Positions 1 to 8,656 of a stretch of DNA of 64,000 bases are shown piece after piece. A program made the translations under genes and the position numbers. The notes under the pieces are model-generated. The model searched no databases. It had not been told where the DNA came from and was given only the letters and a program-made list of their open reading frames with translations. The first letter of the stretch is position 1; each line of letters starts with the position of its first letter. Source of the DNA: Teichococcus vastitatis (lineage in GTDB: Bacteria > Pseudomonadota > Alphaproteobacteria > Acetobacterales > Acetobacteraceae); NCBI RefSeq assembly GCF_003604215.1, contig NZ_QXGS01000001.1:558001-622000 (forward strand), written 5' to 3'.

Positions 1-64
1 GGCGTGGCGTGCTTCACCGTCGCCGGGCGGGAAGCAGCGCGGGGCGGCTCAGGGCTCCGGCGAA

Positions 65-86
65 CGCCGTGTCAAAGGACACGGCG
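65..86. terminator. Perfect hairpin at the left edge
   Basis: A 9-bp perfect inverted repeat with an AAAG loop lies about 20 bases beyond the stop codon of the minus-strand hydroxyacid dehydrogenase gene. The position fits a transcription terminator for that cluster, but there is no T-run after the stem, so this is inferred from position and symmetry only. Confidence 0.45.
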
Positions 87-104
87 CGCCGCCGGCCGGC
101 GGTG

Positions 105-1109
105 TCACCCATTCGTTGGCGGCGTGACGCCGAGGCGCGCCAGACGGTGCGCCTGCGCCGCGTTGACGGCGCCATCCGGCAGATGCCCCTGCGCCAGCGC
201 CGCCACCTGCCGCACCGTGTCCATGGCCTGATGCTCCGCCGCCTGCGGCGTCAGCCCGCCGATATGCGGCGTGGCGATCACATCCGGACGGCGGGCGAGG
301 CGCGGGGACGGCATCTGGTCCGGCGCGGTGCCCACATCCATGGCCGCACCGCCCAGCTGGCCGGAATCCAGGGCGGCTTCCAGGGCACTCTCATCCACCA
401 CCTCGCCCCGCGCGAGGTTGATGAAGAAGCTGCCGCGTCGCATCGCGGCGAAGGCGCGCGCATCGAACAGCCCGGCCGTTTCGGGCGTCGACGCAGCCAG
501 GCAGACCACGAAGTCGGCGTCCAGGGCGGTCGTGAAGCCGACGGCCTCCGCCACGCCGTCGGAAGGCGGCTGGTGCGGATCATACGCCACGACACCCATC
601 CCGAGGGCGCGGGCCAGCCCGGTCAGCCGCTGCGCGATCCGGCCATAGCCAATCAGGCCGAGACGGGCCGAGGACACCTCGATCCCGGGACCGGCGGCCG
701 GAACCTCGCCGCGGTGGTAAAGCGACGCCATGCGGGTGACGCCACGGGCCAGATCCAAAATCATGCCGAGGCCCAGCTCCGCGACCGAATTGACGAAGCC
801 GGGCGTGGCGCGGGTGACCAGGATGCCTCGGGCCGAAGCGGCCGGCACATCCACCGTGCTGATGTCCACCGCGCAGCGCAGAAAGGCCACCAGCTCCGGG
901 GCCGCGTCGAAGGTGGCGGCGCTTCCCGGGCTGCCGCGATAGGCGATGATGGCGTGGCATCCGGCTGCCGCCTCGGCCAGTTCCGCGTCGCGAAGGTCGC
1001 GCCCGGTGCGGTTGCGCACCACTTCGGCGTGCTGCCGCAGCGCCGACAGCGCCCGATCGCCGAAATAGGCGGGAAAGGTGGCCTCCGTGTGGGACAGGAA
1101 AACCTTCAT
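105..1109 (-). CDS. D-2-hydroxyacid dehydrogenase family protein (NAD-binding)
   Basis: This 334-residue protein belongs to the D-isomer-specific 2-hydroxyacid dehydrogenases, which interconvert 2-oxoacids and D-2-hydroxyacids using NAD(P)H in the cytoplasm. The Rossmann motif LIGYGRIAQRL has Ala where the third Gly of GxGxxG is usual. The catalytic Arg (NLARGEVVDE) and His (TPHIGG) are visible. The segment that normally carries the catalytic Glu (as in the TEP of SerA) reads DVGTAPDQ, so that Glu appears to be missing. The ATG at 1109 is chosen over an upstream in-frame start because GGAGGTG precedes it by about 6 bases. It is the last gene of the minus-strand catabolic cluster. The substrate is unknown. 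Confidence 0.9.
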   Translation of the reverse strand: MKVFLSHTEATFPAYFGDRALSALRQHAEVVRNRTGRDLRDAELAEAAAGCHAIIAYRGSPGSAATFDAAPELVAFLRCAVDISTVDVPAASARGILVTRATPGFVNSVAELGLGMILDLARGVTRMASLYHRGEVPAAGPGIEVSSARLGLIGYGRIAQRLTGLARALGMGVVAYDPHQPPSDGVAEAVGFTTALDADFVVCLAASTPETAGLFDARAFAAMRRGSFFINLARGEVVDESALEAALDSGQLGGAAMDVGTAPDQMPSPRLARRPDVIATPHIGGLTPQAAEHQAMDTVRQVAALAQGHLPDGAVNAAQAHRLARLGVTPPTNG

Positions 1110-1284
1110 GGGCTCGCACCTCCGCGAAAACGAACATCGATCCGGCCCGGGCACGCTGGGGTCCGCCCGCGCAACGCCGGTTCCTGCGGATGGCAGCCGG
1201 ATCGTCTGCTGCCATGCCCCGGCGCCCCGCCGGGGTGCCGGCAGCCACTTCCCGCCGGTGAAACGGCACCGTGCGGTTCAGGGT

Positions 1285-1539
1285 TCAGGACGCGCCGACA
1301 TGCTCCCCCGCCGCGCGTCCGGCGTAAAGCCGGTCCAGCAGGTCGCTCGCCGCCGCATCCACATGCGCGGCCGATCCGGTGAGCATCGCCCCGACCAGCC
1401 GGAGCCGGCCACCCTCTCGCCGCCGCCGCGTCACCGCGAAGCGGGCGCCGAGCCGGTGCTTGAGCTCGTCCGCCGCCATTTCCACCGCCGCCTCGTCTTC
1501 GCCGGACAGCGTGATCCTGATACCCCGTTCAACAGCCAT
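1285..1539 (-). CDS. Small protein of unknown function
   Basis: An 84-residue protein that I do not recognise. It alternates short beta-like stretches with an amphipathic helix and has a basic RRRR patch near residue 40; there is no signal peptide or membrane segment. The ATG at 1539 is chosen because GGAAAGGG lies just upstream; a much longer in-frame extension lacks a convincing start and looks non-coding. It lies between the decarboxylase-like gene and the hydroxyacid dehydrogenase on the same strand, with about 175 bases to the dehydrogenase start, so a shared transcript is possible but unproven. Confidence 0.6.
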   Translation of the reverse strand: MAVERGIRITLSGEDEAAVEMAADELKHRLGARFAVTRRRREGGRLRLVGAMLTGSAAHVDAAASDLLDRLYAGRAAGEHVGAS

Positions 1540-1984
1540 CGCCGCACCCTTTCCTGGTCGCGGGGTCACTGTGTCCCGCCGGATCGGCCGGTGCCATCCG
1601 GGCAAAGCGGGGATTGCTGGGGATCGCGGGGATGATCCGGACGGCGCAGCCGGTGCAACAGGCGCTGCCAAACTCCGATGTCCGGGGAACATCCCGTGAA
1701 CGCAGCCGGAGGAGCGACTTATCCCCAGATCATGGGGACAGAGCGGTGGATAGGTTTGAGGATGGATTGAGCAACGGCAGGGAATCGCGAGCAGATCCTC
1801 CAACCCAAGTCCGGCCACGGCACTGCCATCCTCCCATCGGCGGACGAAGCGGCCAACCGGCCAGCGAGGCGCCGCGGGCCAGGGGCTCCGCCCCGCAGGC
1901 TTCGACGCACAGAAGGCCGGAGCGCCACGGCGGTCGGCGCGGGCAAGCGGCAGGAACCGGTGTGCCCCGCCGCCGCCCAAGGCT
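1540..1984. other. Non-coding gap
   Basis: I see no convincing gene here. It contains a short GGGGC-TCC-GCCCC hairpin at 1882-1894, which could end the transcript of the minus-strand cluster. It also contains a TTATCCCCA sequence near 1720, one base from a DnaA-box consensus; single occurrences are expected by chance. Confidence 0.5.
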
Positions 1985-2977
1985 TCAGGCGGCGGCATCC
2001 AGCACGCTGGAATGGAACAGGTCCTCGGGGGTGATCGCCGGCGCCGCCAGGCCGTCCGCCACGGCGAAGCGGATCATGGCGGCCACCTCCTCCCGATTGC
2101 GGCGGAAGCCATAGGGCCAGGGATCGCCGCCCATGATGCGGGTCTGCGCTTCCGCCTCGGCGGCGATCCAGGGCAACGAGGCGCGCAGCACGTTGACGAG
2201 GCGCAGCTCCTCCAGCGCCAGCCGGCGGGCCGCGGCGAAGGCGCGGAACAGTTCCAGCGGCAGCCAGGGATGCGCCGCGGCCAGTTCCTTGCGCAGGGCG
2301 ATGCAGTGCATGATCGGAAAGAAGCCGGTGGCCCGGAAATACGCCTCCTCCTCCGACCGGTAATCGGGGTAGAGGCGCTGCACCGGCGCCGCCCCTGCCG
2401 CGAAGCAGGAAGGCGGGCGCGGGCTGACCACGGCGTCCAGCGCGCCCTCGGCCAGCAGGCCGTTCAGCGTTTCCCCCGCACCGATGGGCTGCACATCGAG
2501 GCCCGGCGGCAGGGACAGCGCCACGCGCTCGCCACTGCCGGGCTCCTCCATGCCGCCGGTCCGCCAGGCGATGCCAGCGGTGTCAACGCCGTAATGCTCG
2601 CGCAGAATGCCGCGCACCCAGAGCGCCGCCGTTTGCTGGTATTCCGGCAGGCCGATGCGCCGCCCGGCCAGGTCGGCCGCGCCCCGGATGCCGCGATCGG
2701 CGCGGACATAGATCGCGGAATGGCGGAAGGCGCGCGACGGAAACACCGGAACGCCGACATAAGGCGCGTCGCCGCGCGCCGTAGTGACGATGTGGCTGCC
2801 CATCGACAATTCGGTGATGTCGAAGGCGCGGTCGCGCAGCGCGCGGCGGAAGATGTCCTCCGGCTCACCGGGCAGCGCCATCAGGCTGACGCCGGGAATG
2901 GCGACGCGGCCATCCAGGATCGGCCGGGTGCGGTCGGACAGGGTGCAGGCGAGCGACAGGCGAAGAGGTTCGGGCAA
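1985..2977 (-). CDS. 4,5-dihydroxyphthalate decarboxylase-like (Pht5 family) / substrate-binding-fold protein
   Basis: A 330-residue protein resembling the Pht5 family along its whole length: an N-terminal LRLSLACTLSDRTRPILDG segment, the FDITELSMGS and PVFPSRAFRHS motifs, and the RIGLPEYQ motif near residue 110. Pht5 decarboxylates 4,5-dihydroxyphthalate to protocatechuate, and the family shares a periplasmic-binding-protein-like fold. No signal peptide is seen, which favours a cytoplasmic enzyme over a transport protein. The start is taken as TTG at 2977, four bases after the stop of the molybdopterin subunit with GGAGTAGG before it; no ATG fits. Translational coupling with the dehydrogenase genes suggests the same pathway. 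The true substrate is not shown by the sequence. Confidence 0.8.
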   Translation of the reverse strand: MPEPLRLSLACTLSDRTRPILDGRVAIPGVSLMALPGEPEDIFRRALRDRAFDITELSMGSHIVTTARGDAPYVGVPVFPSRAFRHSAIYVRADRGIRGAADLAGRRIGLPEYQQTAALWVRGILREHYGVDTAGIAWRTGGMEEPGSGERVALSLPPGLDVQPIGAGETLNGLLAEGALDAVVSPRPPSCFAAGAAPVQRLYPDYRSEEEAYFRATGFFPIMHCIALRKELAAAHPWLPLELFRAFAAARRLALEELRLVNVLRASLPWIAAEAEAQTRIMGGDPWPYGFRRNREEVAAMIRFAVADGLAAPAITPEDLFHSSVLDAAA

Positions 2978-2981
2978 GCGC

Positions 2982-5120
2982 CTACTCCATGGCAGCGGCG
3001 AGGGTGTCGGGCGTGAACGGCAGCTGGCGCGGCCGGAGGCCGAGCGCTGCGTGGATGCCGCCGGCGATGGCCGCGATGGTCGGGCCGAGCGAGGCTTCCC
3101 CGGCACCGAGCGGCGGCTCGTCCGGCCGCGGCAGCAGCCGCAGCTCAACCGCCGGCACCTCGGAGAAGCGCAGCACCGGATAGGCTTCCCAGCTGTCGCT
3201 GGTGACGCCCTGGCGATCGAAGCGCACGGCTTCCTTCAGGGCGATGGAGGTGGCCTGGATGGCGCCGCCTTCCAGCTGGTTGGCCGCGCCATCGGGATTG
3301 ATGACCTCGCCCAGATCGGCGGCGATCCACAGCCGGCGGCAGCGCACCACCTCGGCGGCCTCGACCTCGGCGGCAACGGCGCACCAGGCGCCGCTGTTCT
3401 TGTAGCGCGCCACGGCGATGCCGGTGCCGGTGCCGTCGCCGGCCGGACGCCGCGGCCAGCCGCACAGCGCCGCCGCCTCCCGCAGCACCGCCTGCGCCCG
3501 CGCATCGTGCGCCAAGTGGCGCAGCCGGAAATCCACCGCATCCTGGCCGCTCGCCGCCGCCAGCTCCTCCATGACGGACTCGATGGCGAACACGTTCAGC
3601 AGGGCACCCAGCCCGCGCAAGGCCGAGCTGCGGAGCGGCATCTCGCGCAGCCGGTGCAGGGTGACGCGCAGGGCCGGCACCGCGTAGCCCGGCACCGCAT
3701 TGCGCTGCGCGCCGCCGCCCCCTGCCAGCGGCGCATCGATAGCCACCGGCAGCGGAAAGGGCGGGTCCAGATGCGCGGCGGCGAGCAGCGTCGGATGCGC
3801 GGCGCGGCCCGGGCGGGAGGAATGGCCGTTGCCACGCAGTTCCGCATCCCAGCGGCACAGCCTACCATCGGCATCCACCGCCGCGTCGATGCGGATCAGC
3901 CCGGCGGGGGAGAGCGGCCCCCAGCCCAGCTCCTCGGCCCGGCTCCACACGACACGCACCGGGCGGCCGGGATGGGCGCGAGCGGCGAGCGCCGCATCCA
4001 GCGCCACGTCGTCGGCACCGTTGTGGCCGTAGCAGCCGGCCCCCTCGACGTGATGCAGCACGATCCGCTCCGGCGACAGGCCCAGGGTCAGCGCGAGGTC
4101 GGCGCGAAGGTTGTAGATGCCCTGGCTGTGGGTCCAGACCTCCAGCGCCTCCTCCTGCCACAGCGCCACGGCGCAGCACGTTCCGATCGAGGCGTGCGTC
4201 AGGAAAGGGCGGGTGAAGCAGGCGGATAGCTGGTGGGCGGCCGGCGCCGCGGGCTCCTGCCGCTCGGCCACCACGCTCGCCTCGGCCGGGGCGGCGTCGA
4301 GCCAGCCGCGGAGATCGGTCCCCTCCGGCAGGCTGTCCCGCACTGCCCAGCGGATGCGGCGGGCCAGCAGCGCGGCGGCGGCCTCGGCCGCCCATTCGTC
4401 GGCGGCCACCACGCACAGGAAGTTGCCGTGGCGCACCGGCACGGCATCGCCCGGCAGGGCGGCACCTGGCAGTTCCAGCAAGGTGGCATCGCGCCCCGGC
4501 GGGCGCACCGCGCGGGCGTGCAGCAGGCCCGGCCAGCGGAGGTCGTGCAGAAAGCGGGCGCGGCCGAACAGCTTGTCGGGCAGGTCGAGGCGTGGCGCGG
4601 ATCGGCCTGCCACCTGCCGGCCGGCCCTGGGCTTCGGCGCCACGTCGCCGCGCGCTTCCATCTCCAGCGGCACCGCCTCTGCCTGGGCCCAGTAGGAGCC
4701 GATCTCAATGCCGCCGGGGCCGAGGAAGCGGCCATCCTGCACCACGAATTGCTCCGGCCGCAGCCCGGCACGGCCGGCGGCGGCGGCGAGATGCAGGGCA
4801 CGGGCCTCGGCGCAGGCGTGCCGGATCGCGATGCCGCTTTCCTGCACCGACAGGCTGCCGGAGGTGACGCCCTCATTCGGGCTGCCCGGGGTGGAGGCGG
4901 CCGCCACCCGGACCCGGCCGGGCGCGACATCCAGCTCGTCGGCGGCGATCTGGGCCAGCGCCGTCAGGATGCCCTGGCCGATCTCCACCTTGCCCGGCAT
5001 CACCGTCACATGGCCCTCGGCGGAGAAGCGCAGCCAGCGCGACAGGAGCGGCTCGGCCCGCAGGCTGCCGGGCAGCGCGGGCGCATTGCCCGCGGCGCCG
5101 GCATGAAAGGCCAGGTTCAC
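2982..5120 (-). CDS. Molybdopterin-binding dehydrogenase large subunit (xanthine/aldehyde/isoquinoline oxidoreductase family)
   Basis: A 712-residue catalytic subunit of a molybdenum hydroxylase, which hydroxylates aromatic heterocycles or oxidises aldehydes with water. The family segment GKVEIGQGILTALAQIAADE is near residue 40 and the active-site Glu segment GAGEASLGP is near the C-terminus. It pairs with the 2Fe-2S subunit just upstream. The GTG start at 5120 overlaps that subunit's stop by four bases (GTGA), so an upstream in-frame ATG at 5291 is rejected. There is no signal peptide, unlike the second molybdoenzyme at 20.9-23.3 kb. Neither an FAD subunit nor a cytochrome subunit is encoded beside it, so its electron acceptor is unknown. 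Confidence 0.9.
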   Translation of the reverse strand: MNLAFHAGAAGNAPALPGSLRAEPLLSRWLRFSAEGHVTVMPGKVEIGQGILTALAQIAADELDVAPGRVRVAAASTPGSPNEGVTSGSLSVQESGIAIRHACAEARALHLAAAAGRAGLRPEQFVVQDGRFLGPGGIEIGSYWAQAEAVPLEMEARGDVAPKPRAGRQVAGRSAPRLDLPDKLFGRARFLHDLRWPGLLHARAVRPPGRDATLLELPGAALPGDAVPVRHGNFLCVVAADEWAAEAAAALLARRIRWAVRDSLPEGTDLRGWLDAAPAEASVVAERQEPAAPAAHQLSACFTRPFLTHASIGTCCAVALWQEEALEVWTHSQGIYNLRADLALTLGLSPERIVLHHVEGAGCYGHNGADDVALDAALAARAHPGRPVRVVWSRAEELGWGPLSPAGLIRIDAAVDADGRLCRWDAELRGNGHSSRPGRAAHPTLLAAAHLDPPFPLPVAIDAPLAGGGGAQRNAVPGYAVPALRVTLHRLREMPLRSSALRGLGALLNVFAIESVMEELAAASGQDAVDFRLRHLAHDARAQAVLREAAALCGWPRRPAGDGTGTGIAVARYKNSGAWCAVAAEVEAAEVVRCRRLWIAADLGEVINPDGAANQLEGGAIQATSIALKEAVRFDRQGVTSDSWEAYPVLRFSEVPAVELRLLPRPDEPPLGAGEASLGPTIAAIAGGIHAALGLRPRQLPFTPDTLAAAME

Positions 5121-5581
5121 GCCCGCATCGCCCGCGCCGCCCGCAGCACGGCGCGCAGCATGCGGTTCTGTGCGCCGCAGCGGCACAGATGCGGCTCCAG
5201 CGCGGCGCGCACCGCCGCCTCGTCCGGGTCGGGCTCGCGGCGCAGCAGCGCCTCGGCGCTGACCAGGATGCCGGAAAGGCACCAGCCGCACTGCCCGGCC
5301 TGCTCGTCCAGGAAGGCTTGCTGCAGGGGATGCGGCGCCTCCGGCGTGCCCAGGCCCTCCACCGTGCCCACGTCACGCCCTTGCGCCGCGTCCAGCGGCA
5401 GGGTGCAGGACGGGCGGGGATCGCCATCCAGAGTCACCATGCAGCAGCCGCAGGCTTCGGCGCCGCAGCCGAACCGCGGGCCGCTCAGCGCCAGCGGCCC
5501 GCGCAGGGCCTGCAGCAGGGTCATGCCCTCCGGCGCCTCCAGCGCAACCGGCGCGCCGTTCAGGGTGAAGGCCACCGCCAT
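5117..5581 (-). CDS. (2Fe-2S)-binding subunit of molybdenum hydroxylase
   Basis: A 154-residue small subunit with two 2Fe-2S clusters. The plant-ferredoxin-type cluster is carried by FGCGAEACGCC plus a later Cys, and the alpha-helical cluster by CGWCLSG and LCRCG near residues 98 and 134. It passes electrons from the molybdenum centre of the large subunit. The length is normal for the family. Its ATG lies directly next to the TGA of the upstream Bug protein, and its stop overlaps the large-subunit start. These junctions make a tight operon very likely. Confidence 0.93.
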   Translation of the reverse strand: MAVAFTLNGAPVALEAPEGMTLLQALRGPLALSGPRFGCGAEACGCCMVTLDGDPRPSCTLPLDAAQGRDVGTVEGLGTPEAPHPLQQAFLDEQAGQCGWCLSGILVSAEALLRREPDPDEAAVRAALEPHLCRCGAQNRMLRAVLRAARAMRA

Positions 5582-6568
5582 TCAGTTCACCTCGATGCGC
5601 GCCATCTGGACGTAGCGGCGCTGCGTCTCGATGTCCCGCCGCAGAAACGCCTCGAACTCGGCAGGTGTCATCGGCATCGGTTGCGCCCCCTGCTTCGCCA
5701 AGTTGTCCCGCGTCGCGGGGCGGGACAACCACTCGGTGGTGGCCCGATTCAGCCGCTCCACCACCGTCGCCGGCGTTCGGGCCGGCACCATCAGCCCGAG
5801 CCAGATCGACGCCTCGTAGCCCTCGAGTCCCGCCTCGGCGACGGTGGGCAGTTCCGGCAGCAGGGGATCGCGCCGCGGTCCGGTGGTGGCCAGCGCGCGG
5901 GCCCGGTCGCCGGCGACGTGCGGCTGCATGGTCGGGATCGCATCGAACATCATCGGCACCGTGCCGGAGATCAGCGCCGTGCGCGCCTCGCCGGAGGAGC
6001 GGAACGGCACGTGCTGGATCTCGATGCCGGCCATGGCACGGAACACCTCGCCGGCGATGTGGTAGGGGGTGCCGGGGCCCGACGAGGCGTAGTTGATGCG
6101 CCCCGGCGCCGCCTTGGCCGCCGCCACCAGCTCCGCGACGCTGTTGACGCCGAGCGAGGGATGCACCGCCAGCACGTGGTGCGCGATGTTGACCGGCGCC
6201 GCGGCGGCCAGGTCCCGCATCAGCACGTAGGGCCGGTTCGGCAGCAGCGTCTCATTCGCCGTGTGGGTGTTGGACATCATCAGCAGGGTATGGCCGTCCG
6301 GTGCGGACTTGGCCGCCGCCTCGGTGCCGATCGAGGCGCCGGCGCCGGGCCGGTTCTCCACCACGAAGGGCTGGCCGAGATCCTGCGAGAAGGCTTCCGC
6401 CAGGTTGCGCGCCGCCAGGTCGGCGGAACCGCCGGCGCCGAACGGCACGATGATGCGCACCGGGCGCGACGGCCAGGTCGCCTCCTGCGCCAGGGCCGGA
6501 AGGGGAAGGGTGGCGGCGGCCAGCAGGCCGAGGCCGCGCCGCGTGATCACCGGGCTCATGGGCTGCAT
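5582..6568 (-). CDS. Tripartite tricarboxylate transporter substrate-binding protein (Bug family)
   Basis: A 328-residue periplasmic binding protein with a signal peptide ending near PALAQ (about residue 28). It has the Bug/TctC signatures: WPSRPVRIIVPFGAGGSADLAAR at the mature N-terminus, VENRPGAGASIG, and the central GRINYASSGPGTP. The family captures carboxylates and small aromatics for uptake or sensing. The ATG at 6568 is preceded by GGAGG at 5 bases; the longer frame upstream overlaps the next gene in another frame. No TctA or TctB membrane genes are in the window, so this is an orphan receptor. Its place in the operon suggests it binds the pathway substrate. Confidence 0.93.
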   Translation of the reverse strand: MQPMSPVITRRGLGLLAAATLPLPALAQEATWPSRPVRIIVPFGAGGSADLAARNLAEAFSQDLGQPFVVENRPGAGASIGTEAAAKSAPDGHTLLMMSNTHTANETLLPNRPYVLMRDLAAAAPVNIAHHVLAVHPSLGVNSVAELVAAAKAAPGRINYASSGPGTPYHIAGEVFRAMAGIEIQHVPFRSSGEARTALISGTVPMMFDAIPTMQPHVAGDRARALATTGPRRDPLLPELPTVAEAGLEGYEASIWLGLMVPARTPATVVERLNRATTEWLSRPATRDNLAKQGAQPMPMTPAEFEAFLRRDIETQRRYVQMARIEVN

Positions 6569-6576
6569 CGCCTCCG

Positions 6577-7572
6577 TTAATCGACCTTGCCGATCCGCTG
6601 CACGGCCCGCACCAGACGGGCCGTGTCGTCGCGGAAGAACCGTTGGAATTCCTCGCCATCTTGGTAGGCGACGGGGCTGCCGGCGGCGTCGAGCGCGCGC
6701 CTCAGCGCCTCGTCCCCGGCGCAGACTTGCCGCAACGCCTCTCGCCAGCGCTCCTGGATGGCAGCGGGGGTCGCCGCCGGCAGGAACACCCCCGACCAGA
6801 TGTAGAACTCCACATCCGGGTGCCCCTGCTCGATGAAGGTGGGCACCGTCTCGAAGCCGGGAATGCGCTCCCGCCCCCAGCAGCCCAGCGCCCGCAGCCG
6901 GCCTTCCCGCACATGCGGCAGCGCCGGGCCGGGACCGGAGGCGAGCGAATCCAGCGTGCCGGACAGCAGCCCGGTCAGCGCCGGGCCACCGCCCTGAAAT
7001 GGCACGTGCAGCAGGTCGATTCCAGCCGAGCCGGTCAGCATCGCCATGGCCACGTGCAAGGTGGAATAATTGCCGGCAGAGCCGAAGGTGATGGCGCCCG
7101 GCCGCCGCTTCGCATCGGCGATGAACTCCTCCAGCGTGCGCCACGGGGCACCGGTCGGCACCACCAGCACGGTGGGGTCGGCGGTGATCCGCGCGACCGG
7201 CGCCAACTGGTCCACCGTGTAGGCCGGCGCGCGGCCCATGATGCGCTCGCTTTCCGGCAGCACGCCGAGCGAGGACAGGGCCATCAGCGCGGTGTAGCCG
7301 TCGGGCGCCGCGCGGGCGACGCTGGCGCTGCCCAGGATGCCGCCCGCGCCGGGCCGGTTGACCACCGGCACCGCCTGTCCGAACACCCGCTCCAGCGCCG
7401 CCGCCGTCGGGCGGGCGGCGACATCTGCCTGTCCGCCCGGTGGGAAGGCGACGATCATCTGCGCCGCGCGGCTCGGCCAGCGCTCCTGTGCCTTGTTGTC
7501 CTGCGCATGGGCCGCGAACGGCAGCATCCCCGTGGCGCCCAGCGCCGCGACCAGCCCTCGACGAGGCAGCAC
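6577..7572 (-). CDS. Tripartite tricarboxylate transporter substrate-binding protein (Bug family), second copy
   Basis: A 331-residue Bug-family protein with a signal peptide (cleavage near AAHAQ, about residue 24). The family motifs are MIVAFPPGGQADVAAR, VVNRPGAGGILG and ITFGSAGNYSTLH. It starts at GTG 7572 after GGGAGG, and its stop is 8 bases before the start of the other Bug gene. The two copies are clearly diverged, so they probably bind different ligands rather than being a recent duplication. Like its neighbour it lacks membrane partners here. Confidence 0.92.
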   Translation of the reverse strand: MLPRRGLVAALGATGMLPFAAHAQDNKAQERWPSRAAQMIVAFPPGGQADVAARPTAAALERVFGQAVPVVNRPGAGGILGSASVARAAPDGYTALMALSSLGVLPESERIMGRAPAYTVDQLAPVARITADPTVLVVPTGAPWRTLEEFIADAKRRPGAITFGSAGNYSTLHVAMAMLTGSAGIDLLHVPFQGGGPALTGLLSGTLDSLASGPGPALPHVREGRLRALGCWGRERIPGFETVPTFIEQGHPDVEFYIWSGVFLPAATPAAIQERWREALRQVCAGDEALRRALDAAGSPVAYQDGEEFQRFFRDDTARLVRAVQRIGKVD

Positions 7573-7709
7573 TTAACATCCTCCCGCGGGCGATTGGTCC
7601 GCCCGACCTTTCTGGACTTTCCGCGGTGCGGGGTGCGATCTGCTCGCCGCGCCTCCGTTCCGCTCCCTGTGTGACGTCGCGCCGGCCCGCCGGGGGCCGC
7701 CGCGCCGGT

Positions 7710-8606
7710 TCAGCCGGCCGGCTGCCGCCGCAACGTGTTACGGATGCGGCCGATGCCCTCGATGGCGCATTCCACCACGTCGCCGTCGCGCAGGAAGCGC
7801 GGCGGCTTGAAGCCGATGCCGACGCCTTCCGGCGTGCCCGTGGCGATGACGTCGCCCGGCAGCAGCGCCATGCTGCGCGAGATCGTCTCGATCAGCGTCG
7901 GCACATCGAAGATCAGGTCGGCGGTGGAGGCATCCTGCCGCTTCTCGCCGTTCACCGTGCAAGACACCCGCATGCTGGCCGGATCCAGCTCATCGGCGGT
8001 GACGATCCAGGGGCCCATGGGGCAGAAGCCGTCGATGCCCTTGCCCAGCAGCCACTGCTTGTGGGTGCCCTGCAGATCGCGCGCCGTGACGTCGTTGACC
8101 ACGGTGTAGCCGAACACATGCGCCATGGCATCCGCGCGGGCGATGTTCCGCCCGCCGCGCCCGATCACCACCGCCAGTTCCGCCTCGTAATCGACGCCTT
8201 CGTCCAGGCCGGGCCAGAGCGGGATGTCATCCCACGGCCCGCTGATCGCGGTGAACGGCTTGCTGAAGATGATCGGCGCCTGGGGGATCGCGTCGGCCGC
8301 ACCGGTCGAGGACGAATCATAGCCGCTGCCGGCGAACTCCCGCGCGTGGGCGTAATAGTTCTTGCCGACGCAGAAGATGTTGCGCGGCGGCCTGGGCAGG
8401 GGCGCGAGCAACATGGCCTCCTCCAGCCTGTCCCCATCGCCGGAAGGCTCCGGCAGTTGGGCACCGCGCGACAGAGCGTCGATCAGTGCCGTCATGTCCT
8501 CCGGAAGCTCCGGCGCCAGCGTCGCCAAAGGCCAGAAGCGCTGTCCCGCCGCATCCACCCGTGCCAGGCGGGGCATGCCGCCGATGCTGACCATTGCCAG
8601 GCGCAT
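7710..8606 (-). CDS. Fumarylacetoacetate hydrolase family protein
   Basis: A 298-residue FAH-fold hydrolase or decarboxylase. The N-terminal half carries CVGKNYYAHAREF, the metal-site region VDYEAELAVVIG and GYTVVNDVTARDLQ. The C-terminal half has GDVIATGTPEGVG followed by the usual DGDVVECAIEGIG ending. The family splits C-C bonds in ring-cleavage products or decarboxylates oxaloacetate-like acids. It is the first gene of the minus-strand cluster and is divergent from the GntR regulator, with GGGAG before its ATG. A role late in an aromatic or heteroaromatic degradation pathway is inferred. Confidence 0.92.
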   Translation of the reverse strand: MRLAMVSIGGMPRLARVDAAGQRFWPLATLAPELPEDMTALIDALSRGAQLPEPSGDGDRLEEAMLLAPLPRPPRNIFCVGKNYYAHAREFAGSGYDSSSTGAADAIPQAPIIFSKPFTAISGPWDDIPLWPGLDEGVDYEAELAVVIGRGGRNIARADAMAHVFGYTVVNDVTARDLQGTHKQWLLGKGIDGFCPMGPWIVTADELDPASMRVSCTVNGEKRQDASTADLIFDVPTLIETISRSMALLPGDVIATGTPEGVGIGFKPPRFLRDGDVVECAIEGIGRIRNTLRRQPAG

Positions 8607-8656
8607 TCCGCACTCCCTATACCAAATTTTACCTTGAACTGAACCAATTGGCGAGT
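8607..8656. promoter_or_regulatory. Divergent promoter region of the catabolic cluster and its GntR regulator
   Basis: This short AT-rich spacer in a GC-rich region separates the divergent FAH and GntR genes. It holds two ACCAA repeats, near 8631 and 8643, and the palindrome CCAATTGG at 8644-8651. A regulator operator here is expected from the arrangement, but I cannot assign exact -35/-10 boxes. Confidence 0.4.

Noticed and set aside
1715-1760. TTATCCCCA, resembling a DnaA box, near a GTGGATAGG sequence
   Set aside because: Only one near-match, no cluster of boxes, no AT-rich unwinding region and no replication gene nearby.
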